NCBI GenBank assembly: GCA_031216755.1
Contig: JARUHG010000001.1
Span: 806,001 to 870,000, forward strand
Length of the DNA stretch: 64,000 bases
Source of the DNA: Lysobacter arvi
GTDB taxonomy: Bacteria; Pseudomonadota; Gammaproteobacteria; Xanthomonadales; Xanthomonadaceae
Reading direction: 5' to 3'
The position numbers were made by a program, and so were the translations under genes. The stretch's first letter is position 1, and each line of letters begins with the position of its first letter. This document shows positions 25,508-34,724 of this stretch, piece by piece. The notes under the pieces were generated by a model. It did no database searches, was not told the origin of the DNA, and saw nothing but the letters and a program-made list of their open reading frames with translations.

Positions 25508-26296
25508 CTAGCGGCGCCGATCATGGCGCAATCGACGTTCCGAGGCGAACAGGAAGCCGCCCGCCACCAGCGTGAGCAGCGCCATCGCGAACCAAGTGAC
25601 CGCGTAGGACAGATGCGAGTCGCGGAACTTCACCACCGTCAGGCCGCCGCGCGGCCACTGCGTCGACGAGGCGTCACGATCGGCATCGATGAAGAAGGGC
25701 GCGACCCGGTCGGCCGGCAGGCCGTGCGAGCGCGCGATCGCCGCGACGTCGCGCGAGTACCAGCGCTGTCGCGCCGGGTCGTTCCTGCGCAGGAAACCGC
25801 CGCCGGGTTCGCTGATGCGCAGCAGGCCGGTCACCACCACCCGGCCGTCCGGCGGAGGCGTCGCGGCGCGCGTTTCTTTCGTTTCCATCGTGGACTTGCC
25901 GACGACGGGGACGAAACCGCGATTGATTAACACGTAATCGCCGGCATCGGTGCGCAGCGGCACCATGGACCAGTAACCGGCACCGAGCGCGGTGACGGCC
26001 TGCGTGCGGCTTTCCTTATCCGTCGCGAAGCGGCCAGCCACGGAGACGTGGCGGTAAGCGTCGGATGCCTCCGAGACGGACGGCCATCGCGCGCGCGCCG
26101 GCGCAGGCACCGGCGCGGCATGCACCCGCGCATCGACGCGGGCGATGAGGTCACGCTTCCACGCCATGCGCTGCAGCTGCCAGACGCCGAGCGCGACGAA
26201 TCCCGTGAACGCGACCGCGAGCAGCGCGGCGAACATCGCCAGCAGCCAGGGGCGTCGCCCCTGGCGCGCCGGATGCGCGTCGCCTGGCCCGGTCAT
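25508..26296 (-). CDS. SURF1 family cytochrome oxidase assembly protein
   Basis: This 262-residue protein has two membrane segments, one near the N-terminus (LLAMFAALLAVAFTGFVALG then the motif WQLQRMAWK) and one near the C-terminus (YAVTWFAMALLTLVAGGFLF). The periplasmic domain between them carries YRHVSVAGRF, LINRGFVP and FIDAD. SURF1 helps assemble heme-copper oxidases, including heme insertion. The start at 26296 overlaps the cyoD stop (ATGA), so it belongs to the cyo operon. Longer readings upstream run into cyoD. Confidence 0.9.
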   Translation of the reverse strand: MTGPGDAHPARQGRRPWLLAMFAALLAVAFTGFVALGVWQLQRMAWKRDLIARVDARVHAAPVPAPARARWPSVSEASDAYRHVSVAGRFATDKESRTQAVTALGAGYWSMVPLRTDAGDYVLINRGFVPVVGKSTMETKETRAATPPPDGRVVVTGLLRISEPGGGFLRRNDPARQRWYSRDVAAIARSHGLPADRVAPFFIDADRDASSTQWPRGGLTVVKFRDSHLSYAVTWFAMALLTLVAGGFLFASERRLRHDRRR

Positions 26297-26685
26297 GGCG
26301 CGTTCTTGATCATCTCCTGCATCTCGTGCGCGCCCGGCATCATGTTGGTGTTGAGGTGATGCATGACCCACAACGAGCCGCTGAGCACGATCACCACCAG
26401 CACGACCGTGAAGATCAGCGCGAGCGCGTTCCAGCCGCCTTCGGACTTCGCGTTCATGTGCAGGAAGTACACCATGTGCACCACCACCTGCACGGCGGCG
26501 AAGCCGAGCAGGATCAGCACCAGCAACGGCGTGCTGATGGCCGAACCGCCCATCACCAGCGCGAACGGAATGGCCGTCAGGATGACCGACAGCACGAAGC
26601 CGGTCAGGTACTCCTTCCGGGAGACGTGCGGGATGCCGGTCTCCAGGAAGTCGTCGTCATGGTCGTGGTGTGCGTGGTCACTCAT
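26293..26685 (-). CDS. cyoD: Cytochrome bo3 ubiquinol oxidase subunit IV
   Basis: This 130-residue protein has a His/Asp-rich N-terminus ([12 protein letters not shown]) and three membrane helices. The family pattern VHMVYFLHMN lies near residue 70. The start overlaps the cyoC stop. CyoD helps assemble the oxidase. Followed by SURF1 rather than by the heme O synthase gene cyoE that ends the E. coli operon. Confidence 0.94.
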   Translation of the reverse strand: MSDHAHHDHDDDFLETGIPHVSRKEYLTGFVLSVILTAIPFALVMGGSAISTPLLVLILLGFAAVQVVVHMVYFLHMNAKSEGGWNALALIFTVVLVVIVLSGSLWVMHHLNTNMMPGAHEMQEMIKNAP

Positions 26686-27311
26686 CGCAGCGAGCCCATC
26701 AGGTAGACGAAGGTGAAGACGCCGATCCAGACGACGTCGAGGAAGTGCCAGAACATCGACAGGCAGGCGACGCGTCGCGTGTTGGCGCGCGTCAGCCCGT
26801 GCTTGCGCACCTGCAGGCACAGCACGATCAGCCAGATCACGCCGAAGAACACGTGCAGGCCGTGCGTGCCGACCAGGGCGAAGAACGAGGACAGGAACGC
26901 GCTGCGCTGCGGGCCGGCACCGATGTGGATCAGGTGATGGAACTCGTAGAGTTCGATCGCCAGGAACGTCGCGCCGAGCAGGCCGGTCACGATCAGCCAG
27001 CCGATCAGGCCGCGCTTGTTGCGCGCCTGCATCGCGATCATCGCGAACCCGTAGGTGATCGACGACACCAGCAGCACCGCGGTGTTCACCGCGACCAGCT
27101 TGAGGTCGAACAGGTCCGCGCCCGACGGACCCGCCGCGAAGCTGCGGCCGAGCACGCCGAAGGTGGCGAACAGGCACCCGAAGATCATCAGGTCGCTGAG
27201 CAGGTAGATCCAGAAGCCCAGCAGCGTGCCGTTTTCCGGGTGATGGTGGCCCTGCGTGTCGAGGAAGACCGGCGCGCCGTCTTCACGGTGCAGTGCGATG
27301 GACTCAGACAC
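26682..27311 (-). CDS. cyoC: Cytochrome bo3 ubiquinol oxidase subunit III
   Basis: This 209-residue, five-helix membrane protein matches CyoC throughout: [20 protein letters not shown] near residue 28, [19 protein letters not shown] near 135 and [18 protein letters not shown] near 186. Its start overlaps the cyoB stop by 8 bp and its stop overlaps cyoD. Confidence 0.95.
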   Translation of the reverse strand: MSESIALHREDGAPVFLDTQGHHHPENGTLLGFWIYLLSDLMIFGCLFATFGVLGRSFAAGPSGADLFDLKLVAVNTAVLLVSSITYGFAMIAMQARNKRGLIGWLIVTGLLGATFLAIELYEFHHLIHIGAGPQRSAFLSSFFALVGTHGLHVFFGVIWLIVLCLQVRKHGLTRANTRRVACLSMFWHFLDVVWIGVFTFVYLMGSLR

Positions 27312-29319
27312 GGAACGTCTCCAGCTGTGCGGTACGCGCGTTTTCGGTGGCGGCCACTTCGTCGGCCGGGATGTGATAGTCGCGGTCGTAGTTGAAGGTG
27401 TGCCAGATCGCGTAGGCGACCACGGCCACGAGCGAGGCGATCGCGAGCCACCACACGTGCCAGATCATCGCGAAACCGCCGGCGGTGCTCAGCAGCGCCA
27501 GCACCAGGCCGGCCGGCGTGTTCTTCGGCATGTGCACGGGCAGGAAGCCCGAACGCATGCGCGTGAACCCGCGCTGCTTCATGTCCCACCACGCATCGGT
27601 GTCGTGCACGACGGGGGTGAAGGCGAAGTTGTACGCCGGCGGCGGCGACGACGTGGACCATTCCAGCGTGCGGCCGTCCCACGGATCGCCGGTGACGTCG
27701 CGCAGCTGCTCGCGCTTGCGGAAGCTGACGAAGATGCAGAACAGGAACGCGGCGATGCCGAGCGCGATCAGGCCCACGCCGAAGGCGGAGGTCATGAACA
27801 ACGGCTGCAGCGATGCGTCCTCGAAATGGCTCACGCGACGCGTCACGCCCATCAGGCCCAGGACGTACACCGGCATGAAGGCGAACCAGAAGCCGGTGAA
27901 CCAGAACCAGAACGAGACCTTGCCCCAGAACGGATCGAGCTTGAAGCCGAAGGCCTTCGGGAACCAGTGCGTCATCGCGGCGAACAGGCCGAACACCACG
28001 CCGCCGATGATCACGTTGTGGAAGTGCGCGACCAGGAACAGGCTGTTGTGCAGCACGAAGTCCGCCGGCGGCACCGCCAGCAGCACGCCGGTCATGCCGC
28101 CGATCACGAAGGTGACCATGAAGCCCACCGTCCACAGCATCGGCACCTCGAACCGGATGCGGCCGCGGTACATGGTGAACAGCCAGTTGAAGATCTTCGC
28201 GCCCGTCGGGATCGAGATGATCATCGTGGTGATGCCGAAGAACGAGTTGACGCTCGCGCCCGATCCCATCGTGAAGAAGTGGTGCAGCCACACCAGGTAC
28301 GAGAGCACCGTGATGCACACGGTCGCGTAGACCATCGACGAGTAGCCGAACAGGCGCTTGCCCGAGTACGTGGACACGATTTCCGAGTACACGCCGAACA
28401 GCGGCAGGATCAGGATGTAGACCTCCGGGTGGCCCCAGATCCAGATCAGGTTCACGTACATCATGGCGTTGCCGCCAAGGTCGCTGGTGAAGAAGTTCGT
28501 GCCCGCGTAGCGGTCCAGCGCCAGCAGCGCCAGCACGGCCGTCAGCACCGGGAACGAGACCACGATCAGCACGTTCGTGCACAGGGACGTCCACGTGAAG
28601 ATGGGCATCTTCATCATGTTCATGCCCGGCGCGCGCATCTTGATGATGGTCACCAGCAGGTTCACGCCCGATAGCAATGTGCCTACGCCTGCTATCTGTA
28701 GCGCCCATATGTAGTAGTCGACGCCGACGCCCGGGCTGAAGGCGATGCCCGACAGCGGCGGATACGCCAGCCAGCCGGTCGCGGCGAACTCGCCGAAGAA
28801 CAGCGACATCATCACCAGCACCGCGCCGGAGACGGTCATCCAGAAGCTGAAGTTGTTGAGGAACGGGAACGCGACGTCGCGCGCGCCGATCTGCAACGGC
28901 ACCAGGTAGTTCATCAGCCCCGTGACCAGCGGCATGGCCACGAAGAAGATCATGATCACGCCGTGCGCGGTGAAGATCTGGTCGTAGTGCGCGGGCGGCA
29001 GATAGCCCGCGTTGTCGCCGAAGGCGATGGCCTGCTGCAGGCGCATCATCACCGCGTCGGCGAAGCCGCGCAGCAGCATCACCAGACCGAGCACGATGTA
29101 CATGATGCCGATCTTCTTGTGGTCGATGCTGGTGAACCACTCGTTCCAGAGGTAGCCCCACAGCTTGTGCTTCGTGATCACCGCCAGCAGCGCCAGGCCG
29201 GCGATCACGGTGCCGATGAAGGTCACCATCAGGATCGGCTCGTGCAGCATGGGAATGGATTCCCACGACATGCGGCCGAAGATCGGTGAGGACGGGAGGG
29301 TGCTGCTTTCGAGGGACAT
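27304..29319 (-). CDS. cyoB: Cytochrome bo3 ubiquinol oxidase subunit I
   Basis: This 671-residue catalytic heme-copper oxidase subunit keeps [11 protein letters not shown] (a heme-ligand His near residue 110) and [13 protein letters not shown] near 290 (CuB His and the cross-linked Tyr). It also keeps [10 protein letters not shown] near 340 (two CuB His) and [11 protein letters not shown] near 425 (heme-ligand His pair). The long C-terminal region with two or three more helices is typical of quinol oxidases. It oxidises ubiquinol, reduces O2 to water and pumps protons in the inner membrane. Confidence 0.96.
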   Translation of the reverse strand: MSLESSTLPSSPIFGRMSWESIPMLHEPILMVTFIGTVIAGLALLAVITKHKLWGYLWNEWFTSIDHKKIGIMYIVLGLVMLLRGFADAVMMRLQQAIAFGDNAGYLPPAHYDQIFTAHGVIMIFFVAMPLVTGLMNYLVPLQIGARDVAFPFLNNFSFWMTVSGAVLVMMSLFFGEFAATGWLAYPPLSGIAFSPGVGVDYYIWALQIAGVGTLLSGVNLLVTIIKMRAPGMNMMKMPIFTWTSLCTNVLIVVSFPVLTAVLALLALDRYAGTNFFTSDLGGNAMMYVNLIWIWGHPEVYILILPLFGVYSEIVSTYSGKRLFGYSSMVYATVCITVLSYLVWLHHFFTMGSGASVNSFFGITTMIISIPTGAKIFNWLFTMYRGRIRFEVPMLWTVGFMVTFVIGGMTGVLLAVPPADFVLHNSLFLVAHFHNVIIGGVVFGLFAAMTHWFPKAFGFKLDPFWGKVSFWFWFTGFWFAFMPVYVLGLMGVTRRVSHFEDASLQPLFMTSAFGVGLIALGIAAFLFCIFVSFRKREQLRDVTGDPWDGRTLEWSTSSPPPAYNFAFTPVVHDTDAWWDMKQRGFTRMRSGFLPVHMPKNTPAGLVLALLSTAGGFAMIWHVWWLAIASLVAVVAYAIWHTFNYDRDYHIPADEVAATENARTAQLETFRV

Positions 29320-29370
29320 CGCGGGAATTCCGGGGCTTTCAGGCCAAGAAACAGGTCGGCACGACGGCGC

Positions 29371-30432
29371 TCAACGCGCCTTCATGCCGACGATCGAGCC
29401 AGACAGGGACTGCGGCACGACATCGTTGACGGAGCACACCTGCGCCGACACGTACGCGCCCAGGCGCGGATCGCCGCGGCGCGGCGTGGCCAACGGCTTG
29501 AGGCCTTCCAGGCCAAGGCCGCCGGCGTTGTCGATCGCCATCATCTGGTTCATGCACAAACGGTCCATGTCGACGCAGCGGTTGAGCACCGCGTCGAACA
29601 GGCCGTTGTCCACGCGCGCGAAGTGGCGCACCGGCTCGCGTTCGGACGGCTTTTCCAGTTCCAGGTAGGCCGCGCGCGTGAGCGAATCGTTGCTGGCGCG
29701 CACGTTGTTGATCCAGCGCTGGTAATCGGCGTCGGACATGCCGTGGAACTTGAAGCGCATGTGCGAGAAGCCGGCGCCGCTGTAATTGGCCGAGAAGCCG
29801 TCGTACACGCCGGCCTGGTTGATCACGGCGTTGAGCTCGCTCTCCATGCCCGGCATGCCGTAGATCATGCCGGCCAGCGCGGGCACGTAGAACGTGTTCA
29901 TCACCGAGGATGCGGTGATGCGGAAATGCACCGGGCGGTCGACCGGCACGGCCATCTCGTTGACCGTGGCGATGCCCTCTTCCGGATAGACGAACAGCCA
30001 CTTCCAGTCGAGCGCGACGACCTGCACTTCCAGCGGTTTCACGTCCGCCGGCACCGGCCGACCGGCGGCGATGCGGTCGAGCGGACGGAACGGATCGAGC
30101 AGGTGCGTGCTGATCCAGGTGATCGCGCCCAGCGCGATGATGATCAGCAGCGGCACGCCCCAGATCACCAGCTCCAGCTGGGTCGAGTGGTCCCAGTCGG
30201 GCTTGTAGGTGGCGTTGCGGTTCGAGGCGCGGTAACGCCAGGCGAACAGCAGCGTGAGCGCGATCACCGGGACGATCACGATCAGCATGAGGACCGTCGA
30301 GACGATGATCAGCTGCCCCTGACGGGCGGCGATGTCGCCGGCGGGATTGAGAACCAACAGGTTGCACCCCGACAGGACGGCCGTGGCGAGGAGCAACACG
30401 GCGGCCTGCAGGACTCTGCGCGCGATGGACAT
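29371..30432 (-). CDS. cyoA: Cytochrome bo3 ubiquinol oxidase subunit II (lipoprotein)
   Basis: This 353-residue protein has a lipoprotein signal (VLLLATAVLSGCN; Cys about 22) and two membrane helices (residues about 42-66 and 86-105). A cupredoxin domain without the CuA cysteines follows (LDWKWLFVYPEEGIATVNEM near 145, VMNTFYVPALAGMIYGMPGM near 180), as expected of a quinol rather than cytochrome c oxidase. The C-terminal 80 residues, rich in Cys and Met (NRCVDMDRLCMNQMM), are longer than the core. No strong ribosome site is seen. A FNR/Anr-like box lies 19 bp upstream of the ATG. Confidence 0.95.
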   Translation of the reverse strand: MSIARRVLQAAVLLLATAVLSGCNLLVLNPAGDIAARQGQLIIVSTVLMLIVIVPVIALTLLFAWRYRASNRNATYKPDWDHSTQLELVIWGVPLLIIIALGAITWISTHLLDPFRPLDRIAAGRPVPADVKPLEVQVVALDWKWLFVYPEEGIATVNEMAVPVDRPVHFRITASSVMNTFYVPALAGMIYGMPGMESELNAVINQAGVYDGFSANYSGAGFSHMRFKFHGMSDADYQRWINNVRASNDSLTRAAYLELEKPSEREPVRHFARVDNGLFDAVLNRCVDMDRLCMNQMMAIDNAGGLGLEGLKPLATPRRGDPRLGAYVSAQVCSVNDVVPQSLSGSIVGMKAR

Positions 30433-30450
30433 GTGGTGGGGGCTTACGGT

Positions 30451-30464
30451 TTGAGCATGATCAA
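30451..30464 (-). promoter_or_regulatory. FNR/Anr-like operator upstream of cyoA
   Basis: TTGAGCATGATCAA matches the FNR/Anr consensus TTGATnnnnATCAA at 9 of 10 defined positions. It lies between 19 and 32 bp upstream of the cyoA ATG, so a bound regulator would block the start of transcription or elongation, consistent with repression of a high-oxygen oxidase when oxygen is low. Prediction from sequence only. Confidence 0.6.
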
Positions 30465-30603
30465 TGTAGTCGGGGCCGTGTGACGGGAGAATTGGACGTT
30501 TTGTCCTATCGTCCGGGCTGGTTGCCTCTGTCAGGCTATCGTCGCATCCTCTTATGTCCAACCGGCGCTCCATCCATCGGCCGGCCCATCGAGTGTCAGC
30601 GCG

Positions 30604-31914
30604 ATGTCCACTGCAATCCCCACCGCTTCCACCCACGACCACGGCACCAAGGCGCATACCGACGTCGCCCCGGGCGAGATCGCCGTAGGCGTCGTCATCG
30701 GCCGGGCGTCCGAATATTTCGACTTTTTCGTCTTCGGCATCGCCTCGGCGCTGGTGTTTCCGGCGGTCTTCTTCCCGTTCCTGGACCGCCTGGAGGGCGC
30801 GCTGGCGGCCTTCCTGCTCTTCTCGTTCGCCTTCATCACGCGTCCGCTGGGCACCGTCCTGTTCATGTCCATCCAGCAGCGCTGGGGACGCGGCATCAAG
30901 CTGACGATCGCCCTGTTCATGTTGGGCAGCGCCACCGCCGGCATCTCGTTCCTTCCGGGTTACGCGACGCTCGGCACCGCGTCGATCGTGCTGCTCGCGC
31001 TGTTGCGCATGGTCCAGGGCATCGCGCTGGGCGGTTCCTGGGACGGCCTGCCCTCGCTGCTGGCGATGAATGCGCCCAAGGGCCGTCGCGGCTGGTACTC
31101 GATGCTCGGCCAGCTCGCCGCGCCCGTCGGCTTCATCGTCGCGGCCAGCGTCTTCGCATTCCTGTATGCGAGCCTGGGCGAGGAAGACCTGCTCTCCTGG
31201 GGCTGGCGCTATCCGTTCTTCGTCGCCTTCGCCATCAACGTGGTGGCGCTGTTCGCCCGCCTGCGCATCGTGGTGGCGGACGAATACCAGAAGAAGATGA
31301 GCGAACTGGAGCTCGAGCCCACGCCGATCGGCGAACTCTTCCGTGCGAAGGGCCGCCACGTGGTGATCGGCGCGTTCGCCGCGCTCGCCAGCTACGCGCT
31401 GTTCCACATCGTCACGATCTTCCCGCTCTCGTGGATCCTGCTGTATTCGGAGAAGTCGATCGTCGCGTTCCTGATCGTGCAGATCATCGGCGCGTTCATC
31501 GCCTGCGGCGGCGTCGTGGCTTCGGGCCTGATCGCCGACAAGGTCGGCCGCGCCCGCACGCTGGGCGGGCTGGCGCTGCTCATCGCGATGTTCAGCGGCT
31601 TCGCGCCCACGCTGATGGGCAGCGGCGACATCGGCCAGGCGGCCTTCGTGCTGATCGGCTTCGCGCTGCTCGGCCTGTCCTACGGACAGGCAGCCGGCGC
31701 GGTCACCGCCAACTTCGGGCGGCGGTATCGCTACACGGGCGCCGCGCTCACCTCCGACCTGGCCTGGCTGATCGGCGCGGCGTTCGCCCCGCTCGTCGCG
31801 CTGGGCCTGTGCTCGCAGTTCGGTCTGGCGTGGCTGGGCGCGTACCTGCTTTCGGGCGCGATCGGCACGCTCGTCGCGCTGGGCATCAACCGCGCGATGA
31901 ACTACAAGAGCTGA
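30604..31914 (+). CDS. MFS transporter, metabolite:H+ symporter (MHS) type
   Basis: This 436-residue permease has 12 predicted membrane segments. The MHS family pattern is seen: RASEYFDFFVFGIASALVFP near residue 34 (loop-1 motif E-x-x-D-F) and FITRPLGTVLF near 78, then RMVQGIALGGSWDGLPSLL near 140. It probably imports an organic acid or osmolyte with protons. Divergent from cyoA with a 171-bp shared upstream region, and followed by a strong terminator. Substrate unknown. Confidence 0.9.
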   Translation: MSTAIPTASTHDHGTKAHTDVAPGEIAVGVVIGRASEYFDFFVFGIASALVFPAVFFPFLDRLEGALAAFLLFSFAFITRPLGTVLFMSIQQRWGRGIKLTIALFMLGSATAGISFLPGYATLGTASIVLLALLRMVQGIALGGSWDGLPSLLAMNAPKGRRGWYSMLGQLAAPVGFIVAASVFAFLYASLGEEDLLSWGWRYPFFVAFAINVVALFARLRIVVADEYQKKMSELELEPTPIGELFRAKGRHVVIGAFAALASYALFHIVTIFPLSWILLYSEKSIVAFLIVQIIGAFIACGGVVASGLIADKVGRARTLGGLALLIAMFSGFAPTLMGSGDIGQAAFVLIGFALLGLSYGQAAGAVTANFGRRYRYTGAALTSDLAWLIGAAFAPLVALGLCSQFGLAWLGAYLLSGAIGTLVALGINRAMNYKS

Positions 31915-31940
31915 CCGCACGCGCCGCCTGACGGCACACA

Positions 31941-31973
31941 CGCCCGCGGCGCGCTGCCGCGGGCGTTTTCGTT
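31941..31973 (+). terminator. Rho-independent terminator after the MHS transporter
   Basis: CGCCCGCGGC (31941-31950) pairs with GCCGCGGGCG (31956-31965) over loop GCGCT, followed by TTTTCGTTT. It lies 26 bp after the transporter stop and faces the end of the YgjP-like gene. Confidence 0.9.
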
Positions 31974-31995
31974 TCGGGGCCGCGATCGAAGCCGC

Positions 31996-32493
31996 TCAGC
32001 GCTTGGCGAGATCCAGATGCGTCAGGTACAGGCGCAGATCGAACTCCAGCTGGTGATAGTCCGACGTCATGTGGGTGCACAGCTGGTAGAAGGCCTTGTT
32101 GTGGTCGGCCTCCTTCAGGTGCGCGAGTTCGTGCACGACGATCATCTCCAGGAAGTCGGCCGGGGCGTCGCGGAACACCGTCGCGATGCGGATCTCGCGA
32201 CTGGCCTTCAGTCGTCCGCCGTGAACGCGGGAAATCGCGGTGTGGGTGCCCAGCGCGTGCTTCATCACCTGCAGCCTGCTGTCGTAGAGCACCTTGCCCA
32301 GCGGCACCGACTTGCGCAGATGACGCTCCTTCAGCGCCTGCACGTAGTCGTACAGCTGCGCGTCGTTGCGCACGGTGTTGGGCCGGTCGTATTTGTCGGC
32401 CAGCATCGCGCCGAGGCGATCCTGGTCGATCATCTGCCGCACGCGCGACAGCAGGTGTTCGGGGTAGCCGGCGAGGTATTTCAGGGCGTCCAT
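31996..32493 (-). CDS. YgjP-like M48-type metallopeptidase (DUF45)
   Basis: This 165-residue soluble protein has the zinc motif in IVVHELAHLKEADHNKAFYQ near residue 122, with HELAH and a further His in the DHN segment. That arrangement is usual for the DUF45/YgjP family. The family is predicted, not proven, to be peptidases. The start at 32493 is uncertain; an ATG at 32505 adds four residues and sits nearer a GGGG sequence. Divergent from the DUF2058 gene, with only about 43 bp between starts, so promoters must overlap. Confidence 0.85.
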   Translation of the reverse strand: MDALKYLAGYPEHLLSRVRQMIDQDRLGAMLADKYDRPNTVRNDAQLYDYVQALKERHLRKSVPLGKVLYDSRLQVMKHALGTHTAISRVHGGRLKASREIRIATVFRDAPADFLEMIVVHELAHLKEADHNKAFYQLCTHMTSDYHQLEFDLRLYLTHLDLAKR

Positions 32494-32536
32494 CGGCAGT
32501 ATCATGGCCCCGAAATCCCCAGTGCGAAACCGCGAC

Positions 32537-33091
32537 ATGGCGAAGGCGAATCCGCTCCAGGAACAACTGCTCAAGGCGGGCCTGGTCAAGAAATCCAAGG
32601 TTGCCGAAGTCGCGCGCGAACAGAACCGTGCGCGGCATGCCAAGGCACCGGCCGGGCCGAGCGACATCCAGCTCGAAGCCGAACGTGCGCGCGCGGAGAA
32701 GGCCGAACGGGATCGCGCGCTCGAAGCCGAACGCAAGGCCCAGGCGCGCACCGCGGAACTTCGCGCGCAGGCGCGGCAGATCATCGAGGACCGCAAGGTG
32801 CCGCGTTCGGGCGACAGCGAATACCGTTTCACCGAAGGCAATGCGATCCGCACGGTGCTGCTCAACGACGACCTGCGCAGGAAGCTCTCCTCCGGCGCGC
32901 TGGTGATCGCACGCATCGACGACCGCTACGAGCTCCTCCCGCGCACCGCAGCGGAGAAGGTGCGCGAACGCGACGCGAGCATGATCGTGCTTGACCACGG
33001 GCAGGCCTCCGCGGGCGAAGCGGAAGCCATCACGTCGGACGACGACGCGTACTACGCGCAGTTCAAGGTGCCGGACGATCTGATCTGGTGA
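32537..33091 (+). CDS. DUF2058 family protein (YaiL-like)
   Basis: This 184-residue, highly charged soluble protein starts MAKANPLQEQLLKAGLVKKS, and an Arg/Glu/Ala-rich coiled coil spans about residues 25-85. The DUF2058 core FTEGNAIRTVLLNDDLRRKL lies near 100, and a conserved DRYELLPRTAAEKVRERD segment near 135. The family is nucleoprotein/polyribosome associated in E. coli (YaiL), with no known activity. I prefer the inner ATG at 32537 as it matches the family start. Confidence 0.9.
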   Translation: MAKANPLQEQLLKAGLVKKSKVAEVAREQNRARHAKAPAGPSDIQLEAERARAEKAERDRALEAERKAQARTAELRAQARQIIEDRKVPRSGDSEYRFTEGNAIRTVLLNDDLRRKLSSGALVIARIDDRYELLPRTAAEKVRERDASMIVLDHGQASAGEAEAITSDDDAYYAQFKVPDDLIW

Positions 33092-33226
33092 TCGCGCCCG
33101 CGGCCCGCCGGTCGCGCGTTCCCATACAGGCTGACGAACGCGGCGCGCACCAGCGCTGCGTCCACGGATGCGTCGGCGCGAAGACGCAAGCAGCGCGCAC
33201 GGGCATGACGCCCGGACGATGCGCGC

Positions 33227-34624
33227 CTACTTGATCGTGTTCTTGTAGATCCGCCCGTCCTTCACGATCACGCGGAAGTTCTGCTGCGGGCGCGTGATGA
33301 TGCGGATATCCGAAAGCGGATCGCCTTCCACCAGCAGCAGGTCGGCCATCGCGCCCGGCTCGATCACGCCCAGCCGGCCGGGGTACGGATTACGCTTGCC
33401 GGACAATGCGAGCAGTTGCGCGTTCGTACTGGTCGCCATGATCAACGCCTCGGCGGGCGTGTACCACTTCGTAAGGCTGGCGAGCAGTTCGCCCTGGCGT
33501 TGCGCGAGCGCGGCAGAGAACAGGACGTCGGTACCGAAGGCCGTCTTCAGCTTGTACTGCTTCGCCAGGCGATACGCGCGATCGGTTCCACTGAGTACTT
33601 CGCGCCCTTTCGCGTACTCCTCCGAATCCGGCGGAAACGCGCGCAGCAGTTCCTCCGGCAGCGGCTGGATGCTCAGCCACACATTGCGATTGGCGAGCAG
33701 CTGCGCGGTGGGTTCGTCCATCAGGTTGCCGTGCTCGATGCACTGCACGCCCGCTTCCACCGCCTGCCTGATCGCTTCGGGCGTATAGGCGTGCGTGGTG
33801 ACGTACGTACCCCAATTATTGGCGCCGAGCACCGCTGCGCGCAGTTCGTCGGACGTGAAGGTGACCACGTCGAGCGGGCTGTGCGGCGACGACACGCCAC
33901 CACCGGCCGTGAGCTTGATCTGCGAGGCGCCACGCATCAACTGTTCGCGTACCCGCGTGCGCACTTCGTCGGGCGTGTCGGCGATGGCGGTATCGCCCAT
34001 GGTTTCCATGCGCGAGTCCGCCGCGCCGAGCCTGCGCGGCAATTCCTCCGGGCTGCGGAAATCGCCGTGCCCGCCGGTGACGCTGATGATCGCGCCCGAG
34101 GGATAGATGCGTGGACCGGCCTGCCAGCCCTCGTCGATGGCGCGCTTCAATCCGAACGATGCGCCGCCCACGTCGCGCACCGTGGTGAAGCCACGCTGCA
34201 GCGTGTCGGACGCCTCGGCGCCCGCCATCAGGTTGAGGTAACCGGTGCTGGCCTGCAGCGCGACGGCGATGCTCGGCCGCACCGCCAGCGCATGCCAGTG
34301 CATGTCGATCAGGCCGGGCATCAGCGTGCGCCCGCCGCCATCGATGATCGTCATGCCGGGTTCCGCCGCCGTGACATCGGACGATCCGATCGACGCGATG
34401 CGGTTGCCGCGCACCAGCACATCAGTGGCCGCCTGCAATTTCGGGTCCACGCCGTTGAAGATGCGCACGTTGCGGAACAGCACGCTCGTCGCGGCGGGTG
34501 GCGCGCTCCGGGGGGCATCTGCCGGGGGCGATGCCATGTCGCGGGTCGTGAGCTGCGGCGTCTTTTCGCTGCACGCGGCCGCGCACAGCACCGCGACCAG
34601 TACGGTCGTCCTGAGCATGGCCAT
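33227..34624 (-). CDS. Amidohydrolase family lipoprotein (imidazolonepropionase-like)
   Basis: This 465-residue metal-dependent hydrolase has a lipoprotein signal (MLRTTVLVAVLCAAACSE; Cys about 17). The HxH metal motif lies in PGLIDMHWHALAV near 95, followed by VRDVGGASFGLKRAIDEGW near 145 and VTTHAYTPEAIRQAVEAGVQ near 275 with another metal His. HGNLMD and FGTDVLFS (Asp ligand) complete the site. Related proteins hydrolyse dipeptides (Xaa-Pro, Xaa-Arg) or amidated substrates. I choose the ATG at 34624 because the longer frame has no signal. It is the last gene of the minus-strand run and 100 bp after the CoA transferase. Confidence 0.9.
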   Translation of the reverse strand: MAMLRTTVLVAVLCAAACSEKTPQLTTRDMASPPADAPRSAPPAATSVLFRNVRIFNGVDPKLQAATDVLVRGNRIASIGSSDVTAAEPGMTIIDGGGRTLMPGLIDMHWHALAVRPSIAVALQASTGYLNLMAGAEASDTLQRGFTTVRDVGGASFGLKRAIDEGWQAGPRIYPSGAIISVTGGHGDFRSPEELPRRLGAADSRMETMGDTAIADTPDEVRTRVREQLMRGASQIKLTAGGGVSSPHSPLDVVTFTSDELRAAVLGANNWGTYVTTHAYTPEAIRQAVEAGVQCIEHGNLMDEPTAQLLANRNVWLSIQPLPEELLRAFPPDSEEYAKGREVLSGTDRAYRLAKQYKLKTAFGTDVLFSAALAQRQGELLASLTKWYTPAEALIMATSTNAQLLALSGKRNPYPGRLGVIEPGAMADLLLVEGDPLSDIRIITRPQQNFRVIVKDGRIYKNTIK

Positions 34625-34724
34625 GCGCGCGATCCCTGGCTGCGTTGTTGGGCCTGCTCTACGCGCGCGCCAGTGAAAAAAGCGTGACGAAACGACGACA
34701 GGACGCGTTGCCTGCCCTCGTCGG

